From Desulfobacteraceae bacterium (GTDB lineage Bacteria > Desulfobacterota > Desulfobacteria > Desulfobacterales > Desulfobacteraceae): a DNA stretch of 11,706 bases. Shown here piece by piece: positions 1 to 6,340 of the stretch. The notes below the pieces were generated by a model, which had not been told where the DNA came from, made no database searches, and worked only from the letters and a program-made list of their open reading frames with translations. Each line of letters begins with the position of its first letter. Position 1 is the first letter of the stretch. The translations under genes were made by a program, and so were the position numbers. Where the stretch lies: the NCBI GenBank assembly GCA_011390435.1, contig JAABSK010000066.1:1-11706 (forward strand), in the 5' to 3' direction.

Positions 1-1179
1 GATCTCATTTTTTCTGGACAGCGGAGAAACTTCCACAGGATATCCAGTGATAAATGTCGGCTGAATCAGTTTGGGTTCCACCAGCACATCAAACAGCTTG
101 GTCAGAATTTTGCCGTGGCGGTCTTTTTTGGTAATCTGAATGTGCTGCTGTTCTGCGAATCCCAGAAGCGCTTCTGTACTCGTGAGCATCTCCGGATCAA
201 GCCCGCCGATGCGGATCAGTGAATCCGTCATGGAGAGCCGCTGCCATCCGGTTTCAAAGTCGATCTGATCGCCCTGGTAGTCAATCCGGGTGGCACCGCA
301 AACAGTTTTAACAATGGATGTAAACATTTTCTGGGTGAGATCCATGAGATCTTCATAATTTGCATACGCCTGATAAAATTCCACCATGGTGAATTCAGGG
401 TTGTGCCGGGTGGAGACCCCTTCATTTCGAAAGTTGCGATTGATTTCAAAAACCTTTTCAAATCCACCAACAACCAGGCGTTTAAGATACAGTTCCGGAG
501 CGATTCGTAAAAACAACTCCATTCCCAGTGCATTATGCCAGGTTTTAAACGGCGTTGCTTCGGCACCGCCTGCAAGCGGCTGCATCATGGGGGTTTCAAC
601 CTCCATGAACCCGTTTTCTTCAAAAAATTTACGCATCTGAGCCACAATCTGGCTTCGCTTCAGAAAAATCTGCCGGGTCTGTTCATTCATGATCAGGTCA
701 AGATACCGTTGACGGTAACGTTTTTCCGGATCTTTCAAACCATGAAATTTTTCCGGCAACGGCCGGACCGCTTTGGACACCAGCTTGAATTCAAGGGCCA
801 GAAGGGTCCATTCTCCGGTCCGTGTCTGAAACAGGGGCCCTGAAACACCGATAAAATCACCGATATCCAGCCGCTTGAATAATGCATAGGCAGCATCACC
901 CACCCTGTCTTTCTGGAGATAGGCCTGGAGATTGTCTGTACCGTCCTTGAAACGGATAAAAGAGGACTTTCCCATTTTGTTGACAGCCATCATCCGGCCG
1001 GCCATCTGGAATTGTTCGCCATCTTCTCCCAGACGGTCAGGATGGTCTGTAATTTGCGTCTTCAACTCCCGGATGGTGCAGGAAGGTTTAAAATCATTCG
1101 GGTACAGTGCAATCCCGTCGTTTTTCAATTCATTGATCTTGTCTTTTCGAAGCTGAATCAGCCTGCTTTCTTTATCCAT
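1..1179 (-). CDS. lysS: Lysyl-tRNA synthetase, class II (3' end outside window)
   Basis: This enzyme charges tRNA-Lys with lysine in the cytoplasm, using ATP. The window holds the first 393 codons of a protein that is usually about 500 residues; the C-terminal part lies beyond the left edge. An N-terminal OB-fold anticodon-binding domain spans about residues 57-135 (MAGRMMAVNKMGKSSFIRF region). The class II catalytic core follows. Motif 1 is near residues 190-200 (FMEVETPMM). Motif 2 is at about 244-268 and contains NRNFRNEG and RHNPEFTMVE, with the conserved arginine and glutamates. The last visible residues (EVSPLSRKNEI) match the LysS stretch before motif 3. The ATG at 1179 gives the expected MDKESRLIQLRKDKINEL start. 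The Shine-Dalgarno is weak: AAAGG about 15 bases upstream. The gene is divergent from the MscS gene, and identity is secure. Confidence 0.97.
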   Translation of the reverse strand, partial: MDKESRLIQLRKDKINELKNDGIALYPNDFKPSCTIRELKTQITDHPDRLGEDGEQFQMAGRMMAVNKMGKSSFIRFKDGTDNLQAYLQKDRVGDAAYALFKRLDIGDFIGVSGPLFQTRTGEWTLLALEFKLVSKAVRPLPEKFHGLKDPEKRYRQRYLDLIMNEQTRQIFLKRSQIVAQMRKFFEENGFMEVETPMMQPLAGGAEATPFKTWHNALGMELFLRIAPELYLKRLVVGGFEKVFEINRNFRNEGVSTRHNPEFTMVEFYQAYANYEDLMDLTQKMFTSIVKTVCGATRIDYQGDQIDFETGWQRLSMTDSLIRIGGLDPEMLTSTEALLGFAEQQHIQITKKDRHGKILTKLFDVLVEPKLIQPTFITGYPVEVSPLSRKNEI

Positions 1180-1247
1180 GATTTTTTTTCACAGCCTTTA
1201 TGGTTTACAGTGCGATCACCGTCAGATTCATATTTATAAAACACAAT

Positions 1248-1277
1248 TAAATAGCCTAGTTTACGTAAAATTGTCAA
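1248..1277 (-). promoter_or_regulatory. Candidate sigma-70 promoter for lysS
   Basis: On the minus strand a perfect TTGACA (1277-1272) is followed after 18 bases by TATTTA (1253-1248), a four-of-six match to TATAAT. It points at lysS and would leave a leader of roughly 60 bases before the ATG at 1179. This is a by-eye call from consensus matching. Confidence 0.5.
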
Positions 1278-1439
1278 GATGTTGATTTTCAGTGATTTCT
1301 GTCATGAACCGGTTTTTTTAAACTTCCAGACGCATTGGCCGCGACTTTTGATTCAAAAGATGCTAATTAAAATCTTACAGATTACCCGGAGCCGGTTCTG
1401 CCGGGTCTGACACTTGTAAACGCAATAGAGAAGCGAAAA

Positions 1440-2510
1440 ATGAATTTAAATACAGAATCTCTGCTGGATTTTATTGCCGGAATATCACCCAATCGGTATT
1501 TTCAGGCGGTTTTGATCATGGTTTTCTTCATTTTTACGGCATGGGTTGTCGATCTGATGATCAACCGGATCTTGAAAAAATGGATGAATCGAACCCAGAT
1601 CAAATTTGATGATCATCTGCTGGAGATCCTTCACAAACCTGTCTTTATCACCATTGTACTTTTCGGCCTTGCCCTGGGAACAGAGCAGCTGGCGTTTAAG
1701 GCATCGGTCAGCACCTTTACCATCAATATGCTCAAAACCATTGCTATTTTTTTCTGGGCCCTTGCCCTGACCCGGATCCTTAGATTGCTGCTGGATCTGG
1801 TCAGTCGGGACGACAGCCGATTCAAACTGGTTCAGGGGCGCACCCTTCCCTTATTTAACAATTTACTGCTGCTGCTGGTGGCTGGATTGTCCGTGTATGC
1901 GGTTTTTCTGGTATGGAATATTGATCTGACCGCCTGGATTGCCTCTGCCGGGATTCTTGGTCTGGCCATCTCTTTTGCTGCAAAAGATACCCTGGCCAAT
2001 CTTGTCTCTGGGGTTTTTATCATGGCAGATGCGCCGTACAAACTGGGTGACTTTATCGTACTGGATTCCGGAGAGCGCGGTGTGGTCAGAAGTATTGGTA
2101 TTCGCAGCACGCGTCTGTTGACAAGAGATGATGTGGAGATCACGGTTCCCAATTCCATCATGGGGAATACAAAAGTGATCAATGAGGCCGGCGGCCGTCA
2201 CGAAAAATTTCGCATACGGGTAAAGGTTGGAGTGGCATATGGATCAGATATTGACAAAGTTCATGAAATTCTGCTGGATGTTGCCAACGGGCTTCCCGGT
2301 ATCTGCCGGAACCCTGCCCCCCGTGTCCGGTTCCGTGCCTTTGGCGATTCCAGCCTGGATCATGAACTGCTCTGCTGGGTGAACAAACCGGTTTTAAGGG
2401 GCAAAACGCTGCACCAGCTGAATACAGCCGTGTACAAGCGGTTTACTGCAGAAAATATTCAGATTCCCTTTCCCCAGCGGGATGTGCACATCATCAGAAA
2501 ATCCGGGTGA
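1440..2510 (+). CDS. MscS-family mechanosensitive ion channel
   Basis: This inner-membrane channel would open under membrane tension and release solutes during hypo-osmotic shock. The 356-residue protein has hydrophobic segments at about 20-40, 66-80, 97-118 and 140-160, then the family's pore helix and beta-domain entry at about 165-205. The pore region carries the hallmark GLAISFAAKDTLANLVSG, followed by ADAPYKLGDFI, typical of the MscS upper beta domain. VPNS (236-239) and a C-terminal IPFPQRDVHI complete the cytoplasmic cage signature. It is longer than E. coli MscS (286 residues), with about two extra N-terminal helices, so it is a mid-sized family member. The Shine-Dalgarno is weak (AGAGAAG just upstream). 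It is divergent from lysS. The next gene starts 53 bp downstream with no obvious terminator between, so readthrough into the GTPase operon is possible. The true stimulus and ion selectivity cannot be read from sequence. Confidence 0.94.
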   Translation: MNLNTESLLDFIAGISPNRYFQAVLIMVFFIFTAWVVDLMINRILKKWMNRTQIKFDDHLLEILHKPVFITIVLFGLALGTEQLAFKASVSTFTINMLKTIAIFFWALALTRILRLLLDLVSRDDSRFKLVQGRTLPLFNNLLLLLVAGLSVYAVFLVWNIDLTAWIASAGILGLAISFAAKDTLANLVSGVFIMADAPYKLGDFIVLDSGERGVVRSIGIRSTRLLTRDDVEITVPNSIMGNTKVINEAGGRHEKFRIRVKVGVAYGSDIDKVHEILLDVANGLPGICRNPAPRVRFRAFGDSSLDHELLCWVNKPVLRGKTLHQLNTAVYKRFTAENIQIPFPQRDVHIIRKSG

Positions 2511-2563
2511 TTTTATCAATATATATTATTGCACAATCAGTTGATTTAAGATAACATTCCTGC

Positions 2564-2965
2564 ATGCTGAATCAACTTCAACTGGATAACATCGACAAAG
2601 TGATTGTCGGCAACCTTATTCATGCCGGTATCGACCATGTGATCTTCATGGACATGGCAGGAAATACCATTGCCAAACATGATAACGGAAGTACGCAACT
2701 GGATGCCACAGCGTTTGCAGCTCTTGCTGCAGGAAATTTTGCAGCAGTTGATGCGATGGCCAAGCTGGTAGGAGAATCTGAGTTCTCGCTTTTGTTTCAC
2801 AAAGGGGAAGAATCCAGCATCCATTTCAGCAAAGTCACGGAAGATACTCTGTTGATTGCCATGTTTAACAAGACCACCTCTTTGGGACTTGTCAGGCTGA
2901 AAGTGGCTCAGACCATTGAACAGATCCATCAGATTCTTGCAGATGACACGACAGCCATTGGATAA
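2564..2965 (+). CDS. Roadblock/LC7-domain protein, MglB-like
   Basis: This 133-residue protein looks like a roadblock/LC7 protein of the MglB type, the usual partner and GTPase-activating protein of MglA-like GTPases. Almost the whole length is one roadblock domain. The strand pair DHVIFMDMAGNTIAKHD lies at about 24-40. The helix LAAGNFAAVDAMAKLVGE lies at 54-71. The strands EFSLLFHKGEESSIHFS, then LLIAMF and SLGLVRLK, lie at about 73-112. The order LxAGNFAA, FxxLFHxG, IHxS, LGLVR matches what I know of MglB homologues. The ATG at 2564 gives the family-length N-terminus, although no strong Shine-Dalgarno precedes it. The gene for an MglA-like GTPase starts 47 bp downstream, the usual pairing. 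GAP activity is inferred from family and context; this sequence alone does not show whether it acts as a GAP or as a different regulator. Confidence 0.88.
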   Translation: MLNQLQLDNIDKVIVGNLIHAGIDHVIFMDMAGNTIAKHDNGSTQLDATAFAALAAGNFAAVDAMAKLVGESEFSLLFHKGEESSIHFSKVTEDTLLIAMFNKTTSLGLVRLKVAQTIEQIHQILADDTTAIG

Positions 2966-3000
2966 ATGGCAGGCTTATTTTACCAGATTCAATTGATATT

Positions 3001-3005
3001 GGGAG
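3001..3005 (+). promoter_or_regulatory. Ribosome binding site supporting a TTG start
   Basis: GGGAG lies 7 bases before the TTG at 3013. No ATG in this frame precedes the conserved N-terminus, and the next in-frame ATG is codon 44, beyond the P-loop. The site therefore fixes the TTG as the start of the GTPase gene. Confidence 0.7.
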
Positions 3006-3012
3006 ATCCGGA

Positions 3013-3618
3013 TTGGCGCTCATCAATGTAAAAACCAGGGAAGTCCAGATTAAAATCGTGTATTACGGTCCTGGAAGAGGCGGTAAAACAACCAACCTTG
3101 AATATATCAATAAAAAATACCGGAACCAGATCAAAACTGAAATGGTCAGCCTGAAAACCCAGGACGACCGGACCCTCTTTTTTGATTTTCTGCCGTTTGA
3201 CGTAGGCCAGATCAAAGGATTTGATGTGACCATACAATTATATACAGTTCCCGGCCAGGTCAAATACAATGCAACACGGCGACTGGTTCTCAGAGGGGTT
3301 GACGGTATTGTCTTTGTGGCAGATGTCCAGAGTGCCCAGCGCAAAAAAAACATTGAATCATTAAACCAGCTGTATGAAAACCTTGAAACGTACCGTCTGG
3401 ACCTGTTTAAAATGCCGCTGGTCATGCAGTACAATAAGATTGATCTCAAAAAAACCGACATTCCCATCCTGCCGTCATCAGTGATGCAAAAAGATTTGAA
3501 CAGCCGTTTGCGCGCGCCCGCATTTGAAGCCAGTGCGCTGAGTGGCGGAAATGTCATTCCCACGCTGAAAAAAATCATATCCATGACCCTGGCTTCCATT
3601 CAGGATCAATTGTTTTAA
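3013..3618 (+). CDS. MglA-like small Ras-family GTPase
   Basis: This 201-residue cytoplasmic GTPase matches MglA of Myxococcus closely from the first residues (xxINxxxREIxxKIVYYGPG). The P-loop GPGRGGKT spans 19-26. The switch region has DDRTLFFDFLP with Arg53, which corresponds to the intrinsic arginine finger of MglA. The G3 motif is TVPGQ (78-82), giving the MglA-type Gln82 in place of the Ras DxxG form. G4 is YNKID (140-144) and G5 is probably EASA near the C-terminus. All residues I know to be needed for GTP hydrolysis in MglA appear present, so it should be an active switch. Family members set cell polarity and control gliding or type IV pili, but no motility gene lies in the window. 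The gene starts with TTG behind a good Shine-Dalgarno. It follows the MglB-like gene, and its stop codon touches the Shine-Dalgarno of the next gene. Confidence 0.95.
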   Translation: MALINVKTREVQIKIVYYGPGRGGKTTNLEYINKKYRNQIKTEMVSLKTQDDRTLFFDFLPFDVGQIKGFDVTIQLYTVPGQVKYNATRRLVLRGVDGIVFVADVQSAQRKKNIESLNQLYENLETYRLDLFKMPLVMQYNKIDLKKTDIPILPSSVMQKDLNSRLRAPAFEASALSGGNVIPTLKKIISMTLASIQDQLF

Positions 3619-3623
3619 GGAGG
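3619..3623 (+). promoter_or_regulatory. Ribosome binding site supporting a second TTG start
   Basis: A strong AAGGAGG (core GGAGG at 3619-3623) directly follows the GTPase stop codon and lies 5 bases before TTG at 3629. The next in-frame ATG is codon 50, so TTG is the likely start. Confidence 0.75.
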
Positions 3624-3628
3624 TTGAC

Positions 3629-5185
3629 TTGAAAAGCGCTGCAGACTTGAACGATATCGTAAAAAAACTTGATGGACAGCTGACCCCTGAAAAATTAACC
3701 GATTTTACAAAAGGGATTACCCGGTTTCCGGCAGATGCGCAGCAGCTTCCTTCATACCTGACCCCGCTGTTGAAAATGTTACAGGCCCTGTCCCGGTATC
3801 TTATTGCCAAAGAGAACGAAGCCCATGCAGATACACCGCAGCTTTTAAAATCAATTGCGGATCAGACCCGGACGCTGCTTGAAACACCGGACATCGCGCC
3901 TGAAAAAGCCAAAAAAATCGTATCAGAGCAGATCCGTGACTACAGACTGTTCCAGCAGGCCGTCAAATCATCCGCCGTCATTCAGGGCCAGGATCTGGAA
4001 AACCTGAAAGCAGTGATCCTGGCAATGGACTGGGAAATCTCCGATACCACACTTCAGAATTTTGAAGCGGTTGTCAACCCGCTTCTGGTGAAGACCCGAA
4101 ACCATAAAACCGTACATCTGTTTTTGAAACTGATGTTTCATACCGGCAAATATATCGGCATACAACAGGCAGATGCACCGGCTGATTCAATTGCTGTGCT
4201 GCATGAGTTTTTTGACCATTTTCAGCAGATCGTTCAAACTAACGAGATGGGCCAGGCAGAAAAGAGGCAGCTGCTGGAAAAAGATATTCAGCGTTTTCAT
4301 GAGTTGAAACGTGCAGGAGGAGACCACCTGTCATCCACGGAACCAGATGATGTGCTGCCGGCATTGTCCCATGTCAGATCAACCGGGGCTGAATCATCTG
4401 ACACAGATATTCCCCTGACACGAATATCAGAGATCGAAGCCTCTTTTGATGAACTACTCACACCAGCTCCGGCCTCAAGCACGCCATCAGATCATCCCCA
4501 ACGGGATATCATGGATGATCTGTTCAGTGTAAAGGAATCTCCAGCTGATGAACTGCTGGATGCCATTCACCTGATGGAAGTTCAAGGCACGCATGGCGAT
4601 GCCCAGGCTGTAAAAATGCTTGATGAATCTGAACGGTTTCAAAAAGCAGGTATGAAAAATTTTATGACCCAGAAAAAAGATGCCAAGCCCATTCCCGAGA
4701 TCAGCAGCCGCCTGGATGAATTTTTCAACCAGGGCGTACCGGAAAAAGAGGAATCCGAGCCTGTTGACGATACCCTGCCCCGTCTGGATCCCTCAGACAG
4801 CATTGTTCCCTTTGATTCCGGGGATGAATTTGACCCTGAAGATGAATCTGATGACGATGTCGATTCGGTGCAAGTGACAGATACACAACAGATGAACAAA
4901 AGTGCTGACACAATTTTAAACCGCCTGGAGACGGCTGTTACATCGACTGAATCTTCTCTTGCAGATCAGGATCTCAGTGAGATTGACAGGGATATTCAAC
5001 TGCTTAAAAAACTCTGGCAGGATGATGTGGTTAAACATCGCCTGCTGGATTTGATATCCGCTGCCCTGAAACAGACCGGATCATGCCATACAGATGAGCA
5101 GACCCAGGAAAGTCAATCTCAGACAGATTCTTCTGTCCCAACCGGCGGTATCTGGAAAACCATCAAATCTTTTTTTTCCAGTTAG
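3629..5185 (+). CDS. Large acidic scaffold-like protein of unknown function
   Basis: I do not recognise a named family for this 518-residue protein. Residues 1-230 look like a mostly helical domain (for example LPSYLTPLLKMLQALSRYLI and VHLFLKLMFHTGKYIG). Residues 231-440 look disordered and acidic, peaking at 396-413 (many D and E). Within this linker, short similar motifs recur: SFDELL (272-277), MDDLF (295-299), ADELLDAI (306-313) and RLDEFF (361-366), each an acidic-hydrophobic mini-helix. A helical segment at about 443-481 (DRDIQLLKKLWQDDVVKHRL) follows. The protein ends in GIWKTIKSFFSS, an amphipathic, aromatic, lysine-bearing tail that could bind membrane. There is no signal peptide or transmembrane helix. 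It sits between the GTPase and roadblock-like genes, so a scaffold or effector role in the GTPase system is a reasonable inference. The TTG start is supported by AAGGAGG. Confidence 0.85.
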   Translation: MKSAADLNDIVKKLDGQLTPEKLTDFTKGITRFPADAQQLPSYLTPLLKMLQALSRYLIAKENEAHADTPQLLKSIADQTRTLLETPDIAPEKAKKIVSEQIRDYRLFQQAVKSSAVIQGQDLENLKAVILAMDWEISDTTLQNFEAVVNPLLVKTRNHKTVHLFLKLMFHTGKYIGIQQADAPADSIAVLHEFFDHFQQIVQTNEMGQAEKRQLLEKDIQRFHELKRAGGDHLSSTEPDDVLPALSHVRSTGAESSDTDIPLTRISEIEASFDELLTPAPASSTPSDHPQRDIMDDLFSVKESPADELLDAIHLMEVQGTHGDAQAVKMLDESERFQKAGMKNFMTQKKDAKPIPEISSRLDEFFNQGVPEKEESEPVDDTLPRLDPSDSIVPFDSGDEFDPEDESDDDVDSVQVTDTQQMNKSADTILNRLETAVTSTESSLADQDLSEIDRDIQLLKKLWQDDVVKHRLLDLISAALKQTGSCHTDEQTQESQSQTDSSVPTGGIWKTIKSFFSS

Positions 5186-5189
5186 TGCC

Positions 5190-5702
5190 ATGACAGACAA
5201 GGCGATTGTGTTTTGTGAAGAATGCAGCCAGAAAAATCAGGTGGCTCCGGATCAGTGCGAAGATGAAAAAGTACGGTTTGTCTGTCTGTCCTGCGGTTTC
5301 CACAACGCCATCACTTTAAGCGATAAAAAAAGAGATGGATCTGACAGCATCCGTTCGTTTGTTCGAAAGCTGGCATCAACCCGGCACGTGGTGGGTGCAT
5401 TTGCCTTTCACCTGCAAAAAGGGATCATTGAGTCGTCAATGCCAGACCCATTGAATTCTTCTGACCTGGCTGCGCTGGGAGAGCTTCTGTCCAGAAACAT
5501 CCTGGCATGCTCCGCATATTTTCCTGATCTTGAACAGATGATGATCGGTATTCCCCAGCGTCATATCCTTGTAAAATTTATTCAAACAGAGTTGTTGATC
5601 ATCTGTATCAGCCGGACACAAACCGCCATGGAAAAACTGGCTGCTGTGATTGATGATTTGCTGCCGGCAGATCCTGGCTGTTTTGAGGAAAACAGGCCAT
5701 GA
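5190..5702 (+). CDS. Zinc-ribbon protein with a roadblock-like domain
   Basis: This 170-residue protein starts at the ATG at 5190, 4 bp after the preceding stop, which suggests translational coupling since no clear Shine-Dalgarno is present. The N-terminus carries two CxxC pairs, C9-E-E-C12 and C32-L-S-C35, in the spacing of a zinc ribbon. After a charged linker, residues about 64-158 resemble a roadblock/LC7 fold: strands VVGAFAFHLQKGIIESS, a long helix from SSDLAALGELLSRN, strands QMMIGIPQRHILVKFI and ELLIICIS, and a final helix AMEKLAAVIDDLL. The roadblock call rests on this pattern, not on exact motifs. The likely role is a regulator or binding partner of the upstream GTPase; the zinc ribbon may bind another protein or a nucleic acid. 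An upstream in-frame ATG at 5094 would add 32 residues inside the previous gene and is less likely. The stop overlaps the next start by 4 bp. Confidence 0.85.
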   Translation: MTDKAIVFCEECSQKNQVAPDQCEDEKVRFVCLSCGFHNAITLSDKKRDGSDSIRSFVRKLASTRHVVGAFAFHLQKGIIESSMPDPLNSSDLAALGELLSRNILACSAYFPDLEQMMIGIPQRHILVKFIQTELLIICISRTQTAMEKLAAVIDDLLPADPGCFEENRP

Positions 5703-6058
5703 TCTGCATTGATGATATCGTGAAAATTGCGGACGTTCCCGGTGTCGCAGGATATATCCTTGTTTCCCCTGATGGCAAAAGCGCAGCACACAATGCCGTT
5801 ATCGATCCTGAAACCCTGGCACACATCATCTCTGCCTGTATTCAAAACACCCTGAGCTTTGCCGGATCAGGGTTGAATTTTATCTGCTTTTCCCGTAAAA
5901 ACAATCAAAGCATGTATCTTTTTCCTGTCGGCAGGTATTGCCTTGGAGTGATAAAAGAAACACAGGCGCAGCATCACGCATTTATAAAGCAGATTATTGA
6001 GTTTTTAAATCATCTGGTCACGCACAGCGATTTTACATCAAACAGGAGGAATGGATGA
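5699..6058 (+). CDS. Roadblock/LC7-like small protein
   Basis: This 119-residue protein looks like a second small roadblock-type protein. Its N-terminal DVPGVAGYILVSPDGKSAAHN reads as the first strand pair of the fold. A helix follows (PETLAHIISACIQNTLSF), then strands NFICFSRKNNQSMYLFPV and RYCLGVIKE and a last helix FIKQIIEFLNHL. There is no signal peptide or membrane helix. The start ATG at 5699 overlaps the previous stop (ATGA) and has GAGGA 9 bases upstream. The stop overlaps the next start in the same way, so this gene is firmly inside the operon. Roadblock proteins work as homo- or heterodimers, so pairing with the zinc-ribbon roadblock protein next to it is plausible. The fold call is pattern-based; no catalytic residues are expected in this family. 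Confidence 0.82.
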   Translation: MICIDDIVKIADVPGVAGYILVSPDGKSAAHNAVIDPETLAHIISACIQNTLSFAGSGLNFICFSRKNNQSMYLFPVGRYCLGVIKETQAQHHAFIKQIIEFLNHLVTHSDFTSNRRNG

Positions 6059-6330
6059 CAGCTCAGACCATTATTCAGATTTTCACCCTTGTGATTTACC
6101 TGATCATTATTTTTGTTTTTAACAAAGCCCGGATAAAGTATGCCGGCGGAAAAGTGGGCAAGGTTATCAATCTGATACTGGTAACGGCCTGTCTTTTGTT
6201 TGTTGCGGATTATGTTGTGATTTTTGATGATTTTATTCAGACCGACGTACTTGATATTGTAAGGGCACTGTTCCGGACAGCGGCCTTGTCTTTTCTGGCA
6301 TACGGCGGCGCTAAAATCGCAGACTCGTAG
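6055..6330 (+). CDS. Small three-helix membrane protein
   Basis: I do not recognise a family for this 91-residue protein. It has three hydrophobic stretches: about 5-21 (IIQIFTLVIYLIIIFVF), 36-56 (VINLILVTACLLFVADYVVIF) and 67-88 (IVRALFRTAALSFLAYGGAKIA). A short basic loop (KARIKYAGGKVGK) lies between the first two, so that loop is probably cytoplasmic by the positive-inside rule. The start ATG at 6055 overlaps the preceding stop, and a near-perfect AGGAGG (6044-6049) lies 5 bases upstream. An ATG at 6051 is in another frame. It is the last gene of the six-gene run and could anchor the soluble GTPase and roadblock proteins at the membrane; that is inference. Its stop lies 10 bp from the stop of the convergent DUF4388 gene. 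Confidence 0.85.
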   Translation: MTAQTIIQIFTLVIYLIIIFVFNKARIKYAGGKVGKVINLILVTACLLFVADYVVIFDDFIQTDVLDIVRALFRTAALSFLAYGGAKIADS

Positions 6331-6340
6331 ATGGGAAACG

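Noticed and set aside
1261..1439. Promoter for the MscS gene
   Set aside because: TTGATT (1348) and TAAAAT (1368) are only 14 bases apart, and TTGTCA (1271) has no -10 at proper spacing, so no site could be supported.
2529..2557. TTGCAC-17-TAACAT as a promoter for the roadblock/GTPase operon
   Set aside because: The match is poor, and the -10 would sit 6 bases from the ATG, leaving essentially no leader.
3063..3599. 178-codon minus-strand open frame opposite the GTPase gene
   Set aside because: It lies entirely antisense to a gene with complete MglA motifs; its translation is low in recognisable features and it is a frame shadow.
5094..5189. Upstream in-frame start extending the zinc-ribbon protein by 32 residues
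   Set aside because: The extension lies wholly within the preceding gene and adds no domain; the ATG at 5190 fits coupled translation and puts the CxxC pair at the N-terminus.
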